A DNA stretch of 64,000 bases from NCBI RefSeq assembly GCF_014196915.1, contig NZ_JACIEP010000019.1, positions 1 to 64,000 of the forward strand, given 5' to 3'. Below the pieces are notes generated by a model. It had not been told where the DNA came from. It worked only from the letters and a program-made list of their open reading frames with translations, and ran no database searches. The stretch's first letter is position 1; each line of letters opens with the position of its first letter. Source of the DNA: Dysgonomonas hofstadii (GTDB taxonomy: Bacteria > Bacteroidota > Bacteroidia > Bacteroidales > Dysgonomonadaceae). Position numbers and translations under genes: made by a program. Shown one piece after another: positions 8,945-18,635 of this stretch.

Positions 8945-11900
8945 ATGAAAAATAACGATTTGCCAGATGTTTTTCGAGAAAAATATCGTAAGGCTAAACA
9001 ATTCTTTAGAATTATGAGAGCAACAATTTTGTTATTGTTATGCAGCCTACAGTTTATGTATGCAGGGAATTCATATTCTCAGACGGCGAGAGTATCGATA
9101 AAAATGAAGAATGTTCAGTTGGACAAAGTCCTGAGTGAAATAGAAGCTCAGACCGACTATCTGTTCATTTATAACAATAAAGTAAAAGCTAAGCAACCTA
9201 AGTTGTCGGTGGATGTTGTGAATAAACCGGTAAATACACTCTTGTCTGAAATGTTGAATAATACTGATATGACCTACTCTATGGAAGGTAATCATATTAT
9301 ACTCTCTATAAAAGAGGCGAAAGTACAAGCTGTACAACAGGCGAAGACAATTTCGGGAACGATTGTAGATGTAAGTGGTGAACCTCTTATTGGTGTCAGT
9401 GTGGCTATCAAAGGAACTACTACAGGTACAATGACAGATATTGACGGTAAATTTACATTAAGCGCAAACGATGGGGATATTATTGTTATATCATATGTAG
9501 GATATAAATCTCAGGAATTTACAGTAGGGAGCAAGACTGTATTTAACATTGTTCTGCAGGAAGGCGACATTGCTTTAGATGAAGTTGTAGTAACAGCTCT
9601 GGGTATTAAAAGGGCAGAAAAAGCATTGAGCTACAATGTGCAGAAAATCTCATCTGAAGATTTGAATACAGTGAAGGACGCCAATTTTATGAACTCTTTG
9701 ACAGGTAAAGTCGCAGGAGTAAACATTAATTCTTCCGCTACGGGTATCGGTGGAGCTGTGCGTGTGGTTATGCGTGGTACAAAATCGATCACTAAAGATA
9801 ATAACGCATTCTATGTAATAGATGGTGTACCTTTGATGAATATAAATAACGGATCGCTTAATCAAAATGACCAATATGCAGATCAACCCCGCGGAGAAGG
9901 CATTTCAGACATCAATTCAGACGATATCGAAAGTATGACAGTCCTTACAGGTCCCTCGGCTGCCGCTCTTTATGGTTCCGCAGCAGCTAATGGTGCTATC
10001 ATTATTACAACGAAGAAAGGCAAAACCGGAAAACCGCAAATTACCGTTTCTAATCAAACAACATTCTCTGATCCACTGATGATGCATGAGTTCCAGAATA
10101 CTTATGGCAATATGCCGGGAGTTTATTCCAGTTGGGGTGCAAAACAGGAAAATGGGCCGGGATATAACCCGAAAGATTTTTTCAATACGGCTGTAAATTC
10201 ACAAACATCATTAAGTTTGTCGGTAGGTAGCGAAAAAAATCAAACATATGTGTCTATTTCGAATGTAACAGGAGAAGGTCTTCTAGACAATAATACTTTG
10301 GATAAATACACACTTACCTTCAGAAACACGACATCTTTCTTAAACGACAAGATGACACTCGATGCAGGTCTTACATATGTAGATCAGAAAGACAAAAACA
10401 TGCTTGGTTCGGGCAGGTATTTCAATCCATTACTTGCATTGTATACGTATCCGCGCGGCGAGAGTGTTGAAGAATTGAGACTTTACGAAACATACAATTC
10501 GGCAACAGGAATATCACAGCAAAACTGGAAATGGGGGCTTGGAGAACTTGACCTGCAAAACCCATTGTGGCAAATGAACCGTAATATACGTAGCACTAAC
10601 CGCAGGCGTATTATGGCAAATGTAAACCTGGACTATAAAATAAATGAGTGGTTGAGCCTGGCTGGACGTGTAAGAGTAGATGAAACTTCGGGAGACTATT
10701 CTCAAAAATTATATGCGTCAACACCTACCAAATTTGCTGCAAGCGAAAAGGGACACTATACATTCCGGAAAGAAGAGGAAACACAGCGTTATGCAGATAT
10801 TATTGGTACAGTAAATAAACGATGGGATGATTTCTCACTCTTTACCAATGTCGGGGCAAGTATCTTCGATATGAAATATAGCGCAGCCGGAGCGCGTGGC
10901 CCGCTGAAACTTATACCTAATTTCTTCTCGTTGATGGAAGTGGATCCGTTCGGATCTAATGGCTCTATGATACAAGATCGTTGGCGTGAGCAATCACAAT
11001 CAATTTTTGCCAGTGCTGAAACGGGATGGAAAGATATGCTTTATCTGTCACTGACCGGACGTGCCGACTGGGCTTCACAACTTGCTAACACAGAACAAAA
11101 GTCATTCTTTTATCCTTCAGTAGGTCTTTCGGGCTTAGTGCATGAGATGGTAAGTCTTCCAAAAGCTATAAGTTTTCTTAAAGTGAGAGGTTCGTGGGCA
11201 TCCGTAGGTAGCGCTATCCCAAGGAATATATCTATTGAGACCTTGAAATATGCCGCGAATCTAAACAGTTGGAATCCGGATAAAATAAGACCGATAACCA
11301 ATCTGAAACCGGAAAGGACAAATTCATGGGAGGCCGGTATCAGTGCCAAGTTTTTGAGAAATACTATTTCGGTAGATGCAACCTATTATCATTCGAATAC
11401 CAAGAACCAGACATTCCTTATCCCGACTTCTACATCATCAGGGTATAAAGAAATGTATCTGCAATCGGGTAATGTTGAGAATAAAGGTATTGAGCTAACT
11501 GTTGCCTATAATAATAACTGGGGAGGTTTTGCATGGAACTCTAGTTTTACAGCCAGCCACAATAAGAATAAAATTATTGAGTTGATGGATAATTACTATG
11601 ATGCTCAAACAGATGCGTACTATTCTCTCGACAGATATTCAGGCGGAGGATCCACCAATCTTGAATTTATTCTTAAGAAAGGTGGGACAATGGGTGATTT
11701 GTGGAGCAAGAGCCGGTTAGCTCTTGACGAAAACGGATATTATTATGTTGACCCGGCAACAAATAAAGTAAAATCAGAAACGGCTGAAGAAAAAGTCGGA
11801 TCTGTATTACCAAAATGGAATCTTGGTTTCCGCAACGATTTCTCATGGAAAGGAATTAACCTTGGAGTAGTGGTCACAGCCCGTCTTGGCGGAATTGTAT

Positions 11901-12298
11901 CGTCCAATACACAGGCTATCCTTGACGGATATGGCGTTTCCAAAGCTTCGGCAATTGCCCGCGACGCAGGTGGCGTTGCTGTAAACAATGGCATGATGGA
12001 TGCTCAGACGTGGTATCAGGTTGTCGGTCTCGAACAGGTAATGTCATATTATATATACAGTGCAACTAATGTACGCCTGCAAGAACTTAGCTTAGGATAT
12101 TCCCTTCCTTCCGAGTGGTTCAATAATAAAGTGCGTGTTAAAGCATCTTTTGTAGGGCGCAACCTTTGGATGATTTATTGCAAGGCTCCGTTCGATCCGG
12201 AATTAACAGCTTCTACCGGTACTTTTATGCAAGGCATAGACTACTTTATGCAGCCTAGTCTCAGAAGCCTCGGCTTTAATATACAACTTCAATTCTAA
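8945..12298 (+). CDS. SusC/RagA-family TonB-dependent transporter with STN domain
   Basis: Outer-membrane importer of the glycan released at the surface, 1117 aa. Domain order: a 22-residue charged N-terminus and signal helix (MRATILLLLCSLQFMYAG), STN domain (about 48-120, MKNVQLDKVLSEIEAQTDYLFIY), carboxypeptidase-regulatory-like beta domain (about 136-205, GTIVDVSGEPLIGVSVAIKG), a TonB-box-like LDEVVVTALG, plug (about 225-355, ending AALYGSAAANGAIIITTKKG), then the beta-barrel to a terminal aromatic-rich strand (SLGFNIQLQF). The STN domain marks a transducer that signals to FecR-type anti-sigma factors, matching the two genes before it. It is followed 26 bp later by its SusD partner. Energy comes from TonB-ExbBD encoded elsewhere. 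Confidence 0.97.
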   Translation: MKNNDLPDVFREKYRKAKQFFRIMRATILLLLCSLQFMYAGNSYSQTARVSIKMKNVQLDKVLSEIEAQTDYLFIYNNKVKAKQPKLSVDVVNKPVNTLLSEMLNNTDMTYSMEGNHIILSIKEAKVQAVQQAKTISGTIVDVSGEPLIGVSVAIKGTTTGTMTDIDGKFTLSANDGDIIVISYVGYKSQEFTVGSKTVFNIVLQEGDIALDEVVVTALGIKRAEKALSYNVQKISSEDLNTVKDANFMNSLTGKVAGVNINSSATGIGGAVRVVMRGTKSITKDNNAFYVIDGVPLMNINNGSLNQNDQYADQPRGEGISDINSDDIESMTVLTGPSAAALYGSAAANGAIIITTKKGKTGKPQITVSNQTTFSDPLMMHEFQNTYGNMPGVYSSWGAKQENGPGYNPKDFFNTAVNSQTSLSLSVGSEKNQTYVSISNVTGEGLLDNNTLDKYTLTFRNTTSFLNDKMTLDAGLTYVDQKDKNMLGSGRYFNPLLALYTYPRGESVEELRLYETYNSATGISQQNWKWGLGELDLQNPLWQMNRNIRSTNRRRIMANVNLDYKINEWLSLAGRVRVDETSGDYSQKLYASTPTKFAASEKGHYTFRKEEETQRYADIIGTVNKRWDDFSLFTNVGASIFDMKYSAAGARGPLKLIPNFFSLMEVDPFGSNGSMIQDRWREQSQSIFASAETGWKDMLYLSLTGRADWASQLANTEQKSFFYPSVGLSGLVHEMVSLPKAISFLKVRGSWASVGSAIPRNISIETLKYAANLNSWNPDKIRPITNLKPERTNSWEAGISAKFLRNTISVDATYYHSNTKNQTFLIPTSTSSGYKEMYLQSGNVENKGIELTVAYNNNWGGFAWNSSFTASHNKNKIIELMDNYYDAQTDAYYSLDRYSGGGSTNLEFILKKGGTMGDLWSKSRLALDENGYYYVDPATNKVKSETAEEKVGSVLPKWNLGFRNDFSWKGINLGVVVTARLGGIVSSNTQAILDGYGVSKASAIARDAGGVAVNNGMMDAQTWYQVVGLEQVMSYYIYSATNVRLQELSLGYSLPSEWFNNKVRVKASFVGRNLWMIYCKAPFDPELTASTGTFMQGIDYFMQPSLRSLGFNIQLQF

Positions 12299-12324
12299 TA
12301 ATTTGCCCAAAAATTATAAAAATT

Positions 12325-13917
12325 ATGAGAAACATTATAAACAATATAATAACAAAAGTTCTTTTTGTGGCTATCCTGGCTATAACTCCGGGCTGTACAG
12401 ATAACTTTTTGAACTATAACACTCTTCCGGATGAACCCTCAAAGCTTCCCGATGCAGTGGCTTATGGACTTGCGCTAAAAGATATGCAATGCCAGATATT
12501 ACCGGCGGCAAAGAATAAATATCAACGTAGCGAAAACTTACTTGGCGGAGTCTATGGACGCTACTTTGCTACTGCAAATACAAGTTGGACTCAAACGCAT
12601 GCAACCTTTAATGCTCCTGCGGGCTGGATTAGTTCATATTTTGATAATCCGATGGCAGATGTTTATGCCAATTGGATTAAAATAAATCAAATGAGTGGGG
12701 GCGAAGGTGTTAATTATGCATGGGCACAGGTACTTCGTATTGCGGCTATGCACCGTCTTACTGATATCGTAGGCCCGATCCCTTACAGCCAGATGGGTGT
12801 GGGCGGAGGCCTTACAACTGCATATGACTCACAAAAAGATGTGTATATGGCTATGTTTGCCGACCTCGATGCTGCTATTGAAGAACTTGTCGCTTATGTC
12901 ACTTTAGCCCCTGAAGATCGCTCGTATAAGGAATATGATTTGGTTTACCAGGGAGATATTTCCAAATGGGTGAAATTTGCCAATTCACTAAAGCTTCGCA
13001 TGGCTATGCGTATATCGTATGTTGATCCGGCAAATGCGGAGAAATTTGCAACAGCTGCTATTACACACCCTTTTGGAGTAATAACATCGACTGACGAAAG
13101 TGCCGAAATTGATTATACCGGAACAGGAGATAAAAATACCCTTTGGTGGATGGTGGCAAGTTATAACGACGCTACCAGTGCGGCAGATATCGTTACTTAC
13201 ATGAATAGTTATAAAGATCCGCGGATAGGTATATATTTCAACAGGTCGGTTTCGGGACAAGAATATGCCGGTCTTCGGGTTGGGGCTCGCCCGGAAGAAA
13301 CATGGCGTTCTTCCTATTCTATACCGGCTGTAAAACAAGAAGATAAGATGATGTGGCTAAGTGCCTCGGAAGTAGCTTTTCTCAGAGCGGAAATGGCTCT
13401 GAAGGGATGGGCTGCCGGAGGTACCGCCCAGCAATTTTACGAAGAGGGAATTACCTTGTCATTTTTACAAAATAACCTTACAGAGGCTGCTGCCGCCACA
13501 TATTATGCGGATGATACTCTCGTGCCAAAAGATCATGTTGATGCAAGAAATGATGCTTCATTGAACTATAGCCCGCCAACTCCTTACACATTGACTATTG
13601 CATGGGATGAGGCTGCCGGGGAAGAAGTGAAACTGGAGAAGATCATTACACAAAAATGGATAGCTATCTATCCCCTTGGAACTGAAGCATGGTGTGAACA
13701 ACGCCGTACAGGATATCCACGCTTCTTTTCTTCTATCAATAACGGAAGTTCCGAATCTGGTTTGGAACGGGTTGGTGCTTCACGTGGAATGTTTGCAATA
13801 ACAGAAAAAGAAAACAATAAAGAAAATTACGAAAAAGCAGTTCAGTTACTTGGCGGGCAGGACCTGTTGGGAACCAAACTTTGGTGGGATGTTAAGCCTA
13901 ATAAACCTACATGGTAA
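12325..13917 (+). CDS. SusD/RagB-family glycan-binding lipoprotein
   Basis: Surface lipoprotein that forms the lid over the SusC pore and binds the glycan. The signal peptide ends in a lipobox ITPGC (lipidated C24) followed by TDNFLNYN, the usual SusD start. The body is TPR-rich alpha-helical; DVYANWIKINQM, YAWAQVLRIAAMHRLTDIVGPIPYSQMG and WLSASEVAFLRAEMALKGW are typical of the SusD-like_2 branch. The C-terminal region (KIITQKWIAIYPLGTEAWCEQRRTGYPR) is a strongly conserved SusD block. Length 530 aa is normal. The gene is 26 bp downstream of susC and 61 bp upstream of the GH18 endoglycosidase, in one operon. Ligand identity is inferred from the neighbouring endoglycosidase. Confidence 0.96.
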   Translation: MRNIINNIITKVLFVAILAITPGCTDNFLNYNTLPDEPSKLPDAVAYGLALKDMQCQILPAAKNKYQRSENLLGGVYGRYFATANTSWTQTHATFNAPAGWISSYFDNPMADVYANWIKINQMSGGEGVNYAWAQVLRIAAMHRLTDIVGPIPYSQMGVGGGLTTAYDSQKDVYMAMFADLDAAIEELVAYVTLAPEDRSYKEYDLVYQGDISKWVKFANSLKLRMAMRISYVDPANAEKFATAAITHPFGVITSTDESAEIDYTGTGDKNTLWWMVASYNDATSAADIVTYMNSYKDPRIGIYFNRSVSGQEYAGLRVGARPEETWRSSYSIPAVKQEDKMMWLSASEVAFLRAEMALKGWAAGGTAQQFYEEGITLSFLQNNLTEAAAATYYADDTLVPKDHVDARNDASLNYSPPTPYTLTIAWDEAAGEEVKLEKIITQKWIAIYPLGTEAWCEQRRTGYPRFFSSINNGSSESGLERVGASRGMFAITEKENNKENYEKAVQLLGGQDLLGTKLWWDVKPNKPTW

Positions 13918-13978
13918 TAGTGCTTACTTTATATATTAGTTTGTAGCTAATTACATAAACTGAAAAATTATAAAAATC

Positions 13979-15124
13979 ATGAAAAAAATATTGTTGATAG
14001 GTCTGACAACACTGATATGCTTTGCAGGTTTCATTTCGTGTGATGATTGGACCGAAACAGAAGCAAAAGTATTTGAGACAGGAGATGGTAAAAGTGATGA
14101 ATATTACGCAAATCTGAGACAATGGAAAGCCGAAACCCAGCATGATATGGCATTTGGCTGGTATGGTTTCTGGTCGGGAAGCGGTGTTAACTTGAAAAAT
14201 ACCATGAAAGGGTTGCCGGATAGTTTACATATGGTCTCAGTGTGGGGGCCATGGCTGCCAAGCACATTGACAGATGCTAAAAAAGCTGACTTAAAATATG
14301 TGCAAGAAGTGAAAGGGACAAAGGTTCTTGCTTGTTCATTCGCAGCATATGTAGGTAATGGCATCACGTCCAATACACCCGAAAACCTTGCTGCATGGGG
14401 ATGGACATGGGAGCACACCGGAGCTACAGGCGATAATACAAGTTGTACACACTGTGTTGCTACCGACCCTGCCGAGCGTGAATTGCAATTGGAATCTATC
14501 CGGAAATATGCAAGGGCAATGGCCGACAGCACTATCGCCGGAGGTTATGATGGGCTTGATATCGACTTTGAACCTTCATGGAGTAAAGGGGCTATCTCTA
14601 ACCATTTCATCAATATGGAAGAGTTCATTAAAGAATTGGGAAAATATCTCGGACCAAAATCTGCAAATCCACATCTTATACTAGCGATAGATGGAGAATG
14701 CGAATATCTGACAAGGGAGACCGGCCCGTATGTGGATTACTTTATAAAACAAAACTATTGGGGTAATGAAGGTGCAAATGAGACGCAGCTTAACAGTCGT
14801 CTCAAAAGTGTTATTGATGCGCTCGTCTCAAGTGAACTTTCGGCGAAAGATATCGCAAAGAAGTATCTTACCACTGTTAATTTTGAGTCTTACGCTGCAA
14901 ATGGTGGATTCAATAGCACTACCAGCTTTACAAAGCCGGATGGTAGCAAAACGAACCAGCTACAAGGCCATGCCGAATGGCAACCGGTATATGACGGCGT
15001 TACACTGCAAAAAGGAGGGTATGGTTCGTTCCATATCGAAGCCGAATACACGGTAAGTGGCATGAGTGGTTTTTATCCATGGACAAGAGCCGCCATGAAA
15101 GCTGTACATCCTCCACATCAGTAG
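13979..15124 (+). CDS. GH18 endo-beta-N-acetylglucosaminidase, lipoprotein
   Basis: Predicted cell-surface enzyme that cuts between the two core GlcNAc residues of N-glycans. Lipobox FISC gives C21 as the lipidated residue. The GH18 catalytic signature is D191-G-L-D194-I-D196-F-E198, with E198 as acid/base and D196 assisting the substrate N-acetyl group. GPYVDYFIKQNYW matches the later barrel strand of EndoF/EndoH-like enzymes. Length (381 aa) fits a single catalytic domain without the extra N-terminal modules of some homologues. Position after SusCD parallels the high-mannose N-glycan locus of Bacteroides thetaiotaomicron (BT3987 region), from established knowledge. An alternative chitinase role is less likely given GH92 and sulfatase neighbours. 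Confidence 0.93.
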   Translation: MKKILLIGLTTLICFAGFISCDDWTETEAKVFETGDGKSDEYYANLRQWKAETQHDMAFGWYGFWSGSGVNLKNTMKGLPDSLHMVSVWGPWLPSTLTDAKKADLKYVQEVKGTKVLACSFAAYVGNGITSNTPENLAAWGWTWEHTGATGDNTSCTHCVATDPAERELQLESIRKYARAMADSTIAGGYDGLDIDFEPSWSKGAISNHFINMEEFIKELGKYLGPKSANPHLILAIDGECEYLTRETGPYVDYFIKQNYWGNEGANETQLNSRLKSVIDALVSSELSAKDIAKKYLTTVNFESYAANGGFNSTTSFTKPDGSKTNQLQGHAEWQPVYDGVTLQKGGYGSFHIEAEYTVSGMSGFYPWTRAAMKAVHPPHQ

Positions 15125-15157
15125 GAATAAATAATAGTATAATTTATAAATGAAACT

Positions 15158-16483
15158 ATGAGAACAATGATAAATATAAAATATATGTTGCTTGCTGTGG
15201 CGGTTATTTTAGGATTAGCCACATGTAAGGATGCCGAAGATGCTATTTCGAATAGAGTTTTCTTACACGAAGCAAGCGGCCTTGAAGTTTCGTCTGTCTT
15301 TGTAATTCCCGACGAAGGAACGAAGGTTGTTATTACTCCGCGTATCGCTCAGGCACTCGATCATGACCTGGAAGTAGAGATTTATATAAATAAAGACGCG
15401 CTCGACGCATATAATAACAGATATGGCACATCGTATCAGATGATGGATGAGGAACGTTACCAGCTAGCCTCTACCACAGCAGTGATTCCTGCGGGAAAGG
15501 TGCTTGCCGACCCTGTATATATAGCTTTGGAACCGCTTATTCCAACTGAAAATAAGTCAGGTTTCATTTATGCTTTGCCATTGGCGGTAAGATCTGTTGG
15601 CAATGTTCTTCCTGCATTAGAGTCGTCTTCTACTTTTCTCTATGCTGCTCAGCCTGTTCCTATGGCAGACGTTCCTCAGTTGCAAAAGTATTGTATCCTG
15701 CAGCTGCCTTTAAGCCAGGATTATGAGTTTTCAAATTGGACATTCGAAACTCTTTTCAATGCTAGTGCCTTTACTAGTACCAGTCCTACTTATTTGGCTA
15801 CAGCACGGGGATATAACTTCACCAATCCTGCCAATGAAGTAATTGGAGCAGGTCTTATGCTTCGTTTGGGAGATGCTGGTCTTGCCGGTAATTATGTAAA
15901 CGGGCGTATACAATTTGCAGCGAAAGGTACAGGAACTAACGGACTGAAAACGGATGTATGGCACCATATAGCTGTAGTTTCTGCTAACCAGCAGATCACA
16001 GTATATGTGGACGGCATTGTAGATTATACATTGACTGCCCCGGAAAAGCATGAAACGGTGAGATTCATTGCACAACAAGGAATAAGGCTTGCAGGAGAAA
16101 ACAGGACAGGTACTAACATTGCAAGTTCTACCCGTTACCGTTATTCGCAAGTACGCCTTTGGAGTGAAGCCAGAACGTTAGATCAATTGAAAAATAATAT
16201 GTATGGCGTTCCGGAAAATACTCCTAATCTTGTAGGTTATTGGAAATTAGATAGCTATACTACAGGAAAAGCAACAGTGAATGTAGCGGATAATGATATT
16301 TCGCTTACAGGAACAACGAGTGGCAGAATGGAGATCGATACTTATTTCTTTAAAGACTATACAGGGAATAACCCTGATGGGTTTGTAGACCGGAATCCGA
16401 CATCAAATCCTGGAGGATTACTATTTGATGCTGACAAACGTATTGAAGTTGGCTATAAATGGGATGGTACAAAAGGCAATTGA
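15158..16483 (+). CDS. Surface glycan-binding lipoprotein: DUF1735 plus LamG-like lectin domain
   Basis: Lipoprotein of 441 aa with lipobox LATC (C23). Residues about 35-165 resemble DUF1735, the N-terminal Ig-like module of Bacteroidota surface glycan-binding proteins (VFVIPDEGTKVVITPRIAQ...YNNRYGTSYQMM). Residues about 190-400 form a concanavalin/LamG-like lectin fold (WHHIAVVSANQQITVYVDGIVDYT, YRYSQVRLWSEARTLDQL, LVGYWKLD). No catalytic motif is visible. It sits 33 bp after the endoglycosidase and ends the susCD operon before a terminator. Expected job: holding glycoprotein near the endoglycosidase and SusCD. Binding specificity cannot be read from sequence. Confidence 0.88.
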   Translation: MRTMINIKYMLLAVAVILGLATCKDAEDAISNRVFLHEASGLEVSSVFVIPDEGTKVVITPRIAQALDHDLEVEIYINKDALDAYNNRYGTSYQMMDEERYQLASTTAVIPAGKVLADPVYIALEPLIPTENKSGFIYALPLAVRSVGNVLPALESSSTFLYAAQPVPMADVPQLQKYCILQLPLSQDYEFSNWTFETLFNASAFTSTSPTYLATARGYNFTNPANEVIGAGLMLRLGDAGLAGNYVNGRIQFAAKGTGTNGLKTDVWHHIAVVSANQQITVYVDGIVDYTLTAPEKHETVRFIAQQGIRLAGENRTGTNIASSTRYRYSQVRLWSEARTLDQLKNNMYGVPENTPNLVGYWKLDSYTTGKATVNVADNDISLTGTTSGRMEIDTYFFKDYTGNNPDGFVDRNPTSNPGGLLFDADKRIEVGYKWDGTKGN

Positions 16484-16553
16484 TAATCAAGAAACAATGA
16501 TGAATCTTAGAAACCTTAACAAAGTAATATAAGTATTCGACTTTAGGTTGATC

Positions 16554-16600
16554 AGGGGTCCATCTGTCAAAAGAAATAAAAAGATAGATGGACCTTTTCT
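16554..16600 (+). terminator. Terminator at end of susCD operon
   Basis: AGGGGTCCATCTGTC and GATAGATGGACCTTTTCT form a stem of about 11 bp (GGTCCATCT core) around an A-rich loop and end in TTTTCT. It lies 70 bp after the DUF1735/LamG stop and before the third sulfatase, which is probably transcribed from its own promoter in the roughly 290-bp gap. Confidence 0.82.
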
Positions 16601-16775
16601 ATTATGTTCTGTTTGGAAACGATGGAATCATACAGGCAGATTTGCAGTGGAGATCGTGGGGAAATTCATATCAACAGGACAATAACAACTTTAATCTAAA
16701 TTAAGTGAAAACTTTGGGGGACAACCCAATATGAAGTGTTTTATCTTTATAACTTTATCAATTCAAATAAATATC

Positions 16776-18374
16776 ATGAAGAATTTAAACAAATTAAGTT
16801 TACTGGTTATTCCCGCAAGCTTGCTATATAACTGTACCGATAAGAAAGAACAACAAACTGATCATCCGAACATTGTATATATAATGACGGACGATCATGC
16901 TTTTCAGGCTATAAGTGCATATGGCCATCCGATTTCCAAGCTTGCTCCTACACCGAACATTGATCGTTTAGCCGAAAAAGGAATATTATTTGAACAGGCT
17001 TTCGTCGAGAATTCCTTATCTGCTCCAAGCCGGGCATGTTTGATGACAGGGCTCTACAGCCACCAAAATGGACAAAGACGATTGGGAGCCGGTATAGACA
17101 CATCCAAGACCTTTTTCACAGAGCTTCTTCAACAGAATAACTACCAGACGGCAGTTGTCGGGAAATGGCACATGAAGTGTGAGCCTAAAGGATTCGATTA
17201 TTATTCGGTTCTTCGGGATCAGGGGGAATATTACAATCCCGGATTCATGACGAAAGAGACGCATGGTGAATACGTTAAGGAGACAGGTTATGCAACCAAT
17301 CTGATAACTAACAAATCAATAGAGTTCTTAGAACACCGGAATAAAAGTAAGCCATTTTGTCTGTTGGTACATCATAAGGCTCCACACCGGAACTGGATGC
17401 CTGAAGGGAAATATCTGAATCTGTATGAAGATGTAGAGTTTCCCAAACCTTCGACCTTTAACGATGATTATAGCACACGTTGTACACCTGCACAGACACA
17501 GGAAATGAGCATCGATAAAGATATGGCCCTTATTGGTGATCTTAAAGTCGGTGAATTAAGGAATACTCCGCCATATAATACCAAATGGAGTGTAAGCAGG
17601 TTGGATAATGGATTGAACCGGATGACTCCCGAACAATTGGAGAAGTGGAACGCTGCATACAAGATTCGGAATGAAGCTTTTGTAAAACAACTCCCTAAAA
17701 TGTCGCAGGAAGAGCTTTCAGATTGGAAATATCAACATTACCTGAAAGACTATTTACGCTGTATCAAGTCGATAGATGATGAAGTAGGAAGGTTAATTGA
17801 CTATCTTGAAAAAGAAGGATTGATGGATAATACTATCATCGTTTATACCTCCGATCAAGGTTTCTATATGGGTGAACATGGTTGGTTTGATAAACGTTTC
17901 ATGTACGAGGAATCTTTCCGTACACCATTGATAATGTGCTATCCAAAAGCTATCAAGGCAGGAACAAAGAGCGATGTATTGGTTCAAAATATAGATTATG
18001 CACCGACGTTTCTTTCGTTGGCCGGTATTTCTAAACCCGCAGAAATGAGTGGAACATCACTAGAACCATTATTCCAGGGAGAGAAACCGAAGAATTGGAG
18101 AACTGATTTATACTATCATTATTACGATTATCCGGCTGAGCACAAAGCCAATAGGCATGATGGGGTGAGAACAGAACGGTATAAATTGATTCACTTCTAC
18201 GATAAGGATAAAGATGATAATTATACGTTGAATTGTAATGAATTATATGATTTGCAGACAGATCCGGACGAATTGAATAATTTATATGGTCAGACTGGCT
18301 ATGAAAGTATTACAACAGATTTACAAAAACGGTTGGATAATTACCGGCAAAAACTGAAAGTTGATGAATATTAA
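16776..18374 (+). CDS. Sulfatase lipoprotein (S1 family, S-type), GlcNAc-6-sulfatase-like
   Basis: Third PUL sulfatase. I chose the ATG at 16776 because it gives a compact lipoprotein signal peptide (MKNLNKLSLLVIPASLLYNC, C20 lipidated); an upstream in-frame ATG at 16731 only adds an extra hydrophobic run. Catalytic signature S82-A-P-S-R86-ACLMTG is serine-type. TDDHAFQAISAYG, GKWHMK, HHKAPHRNW and SDQGFYMGEHGWFDKRFMYEESFRTPLI are intact. The last block and the HAF start resemble characterised Bacteroides GlcNAc-6-O-sulfatases, suggesting removal of 6-sulfate from GlcNAc in sulfated N- or O-glycans. 532 aa is normal. It is set apart from the operon by a terminator, so it may have a separate promoter. 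Confidence 0.92.
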   Translation: MKNLNKLSLLVIPASLLYNCTDKKEQQTDHPNIVYIMTDDHAFQAISAYGHPISKLAPTPNIDRLAEKGILFEQAFVENSLSAPSRACLMTGLYSHQNGQRRLGAGIDTSKTFFTELLQQNNYQTAVVGKWHMKCEPKGFDYYSVLRDQGEYYNPGFMTKETHGEYVKETGYATNLITNKSIEFLEHRNKSKPFCLLVHHKAPHRNWMPEGKYLNLYEDVEFPKPSTFNDDYSTRCTPAQTQEMSIDKDMALIGDLKVGELRNTPPYNTKWSVSRLDNGLNRMTPEQLEKWNAAYKIRNEAFVKQLPKMSQEELSDWKYQHYLKDYLRCIKSIDDEVGRLIDYLEKEGLMDNTIIVYTSDQGFYMGEHGWFDKRFMYEESFRTPLIMCYPKAIKAGTKSDVLVQNIDYAPTFLSLAGISKPAEMSGTSLEPLFQGEKPKNWRTDLYYHYYDYPAEHKANRHDGVRTERYKLIHFYDKDKDDNYTLNCNELYDLQTDPDELNNLYGQTGYESITTDLQKRLDNYRQKLKVDEY

Positions 18375-18606
18375 GATCAAATCCAATATTTGTAAGCTTT
18401 GCGACACAGTATCACAAGTGGAAAACAGGTATAATTATCCGCAGTATAATCTCTCCGCACAGGGCTGAAGGATGTGTATGTCCTTTCTTGGCACCAGTAA
18501 AGTCAACAATCTATTAAAGTCTGTAGTAAATGATAATCAACTAAACTTCCGACAATAAGAATCATAAATATTTGTTTGGCCAGTAACTTTCCATAAGAAA
18601 ATCAGT

Positions 18607-18615
18607 TACCTTTGT
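18607..18615 (+). promoter_or_regulatory. -7 promoter element (TACCTTTGT) of the BASS transporter gene
   Basis: Matches the Bacteroidota -7 consensus TAnnTTTG and lies 20 bp before the ATG at 18636. It implies a very short leader and argues against the alternative TTG start at 18612, which would overlap the element. No good TTTG -33 box at the usual spacing is visible. The 237-bp gap upstream shows no gene. Confidence 0.55.
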
Positions 18616-18635
18616 CTATATTCTTATGGCTGAAT

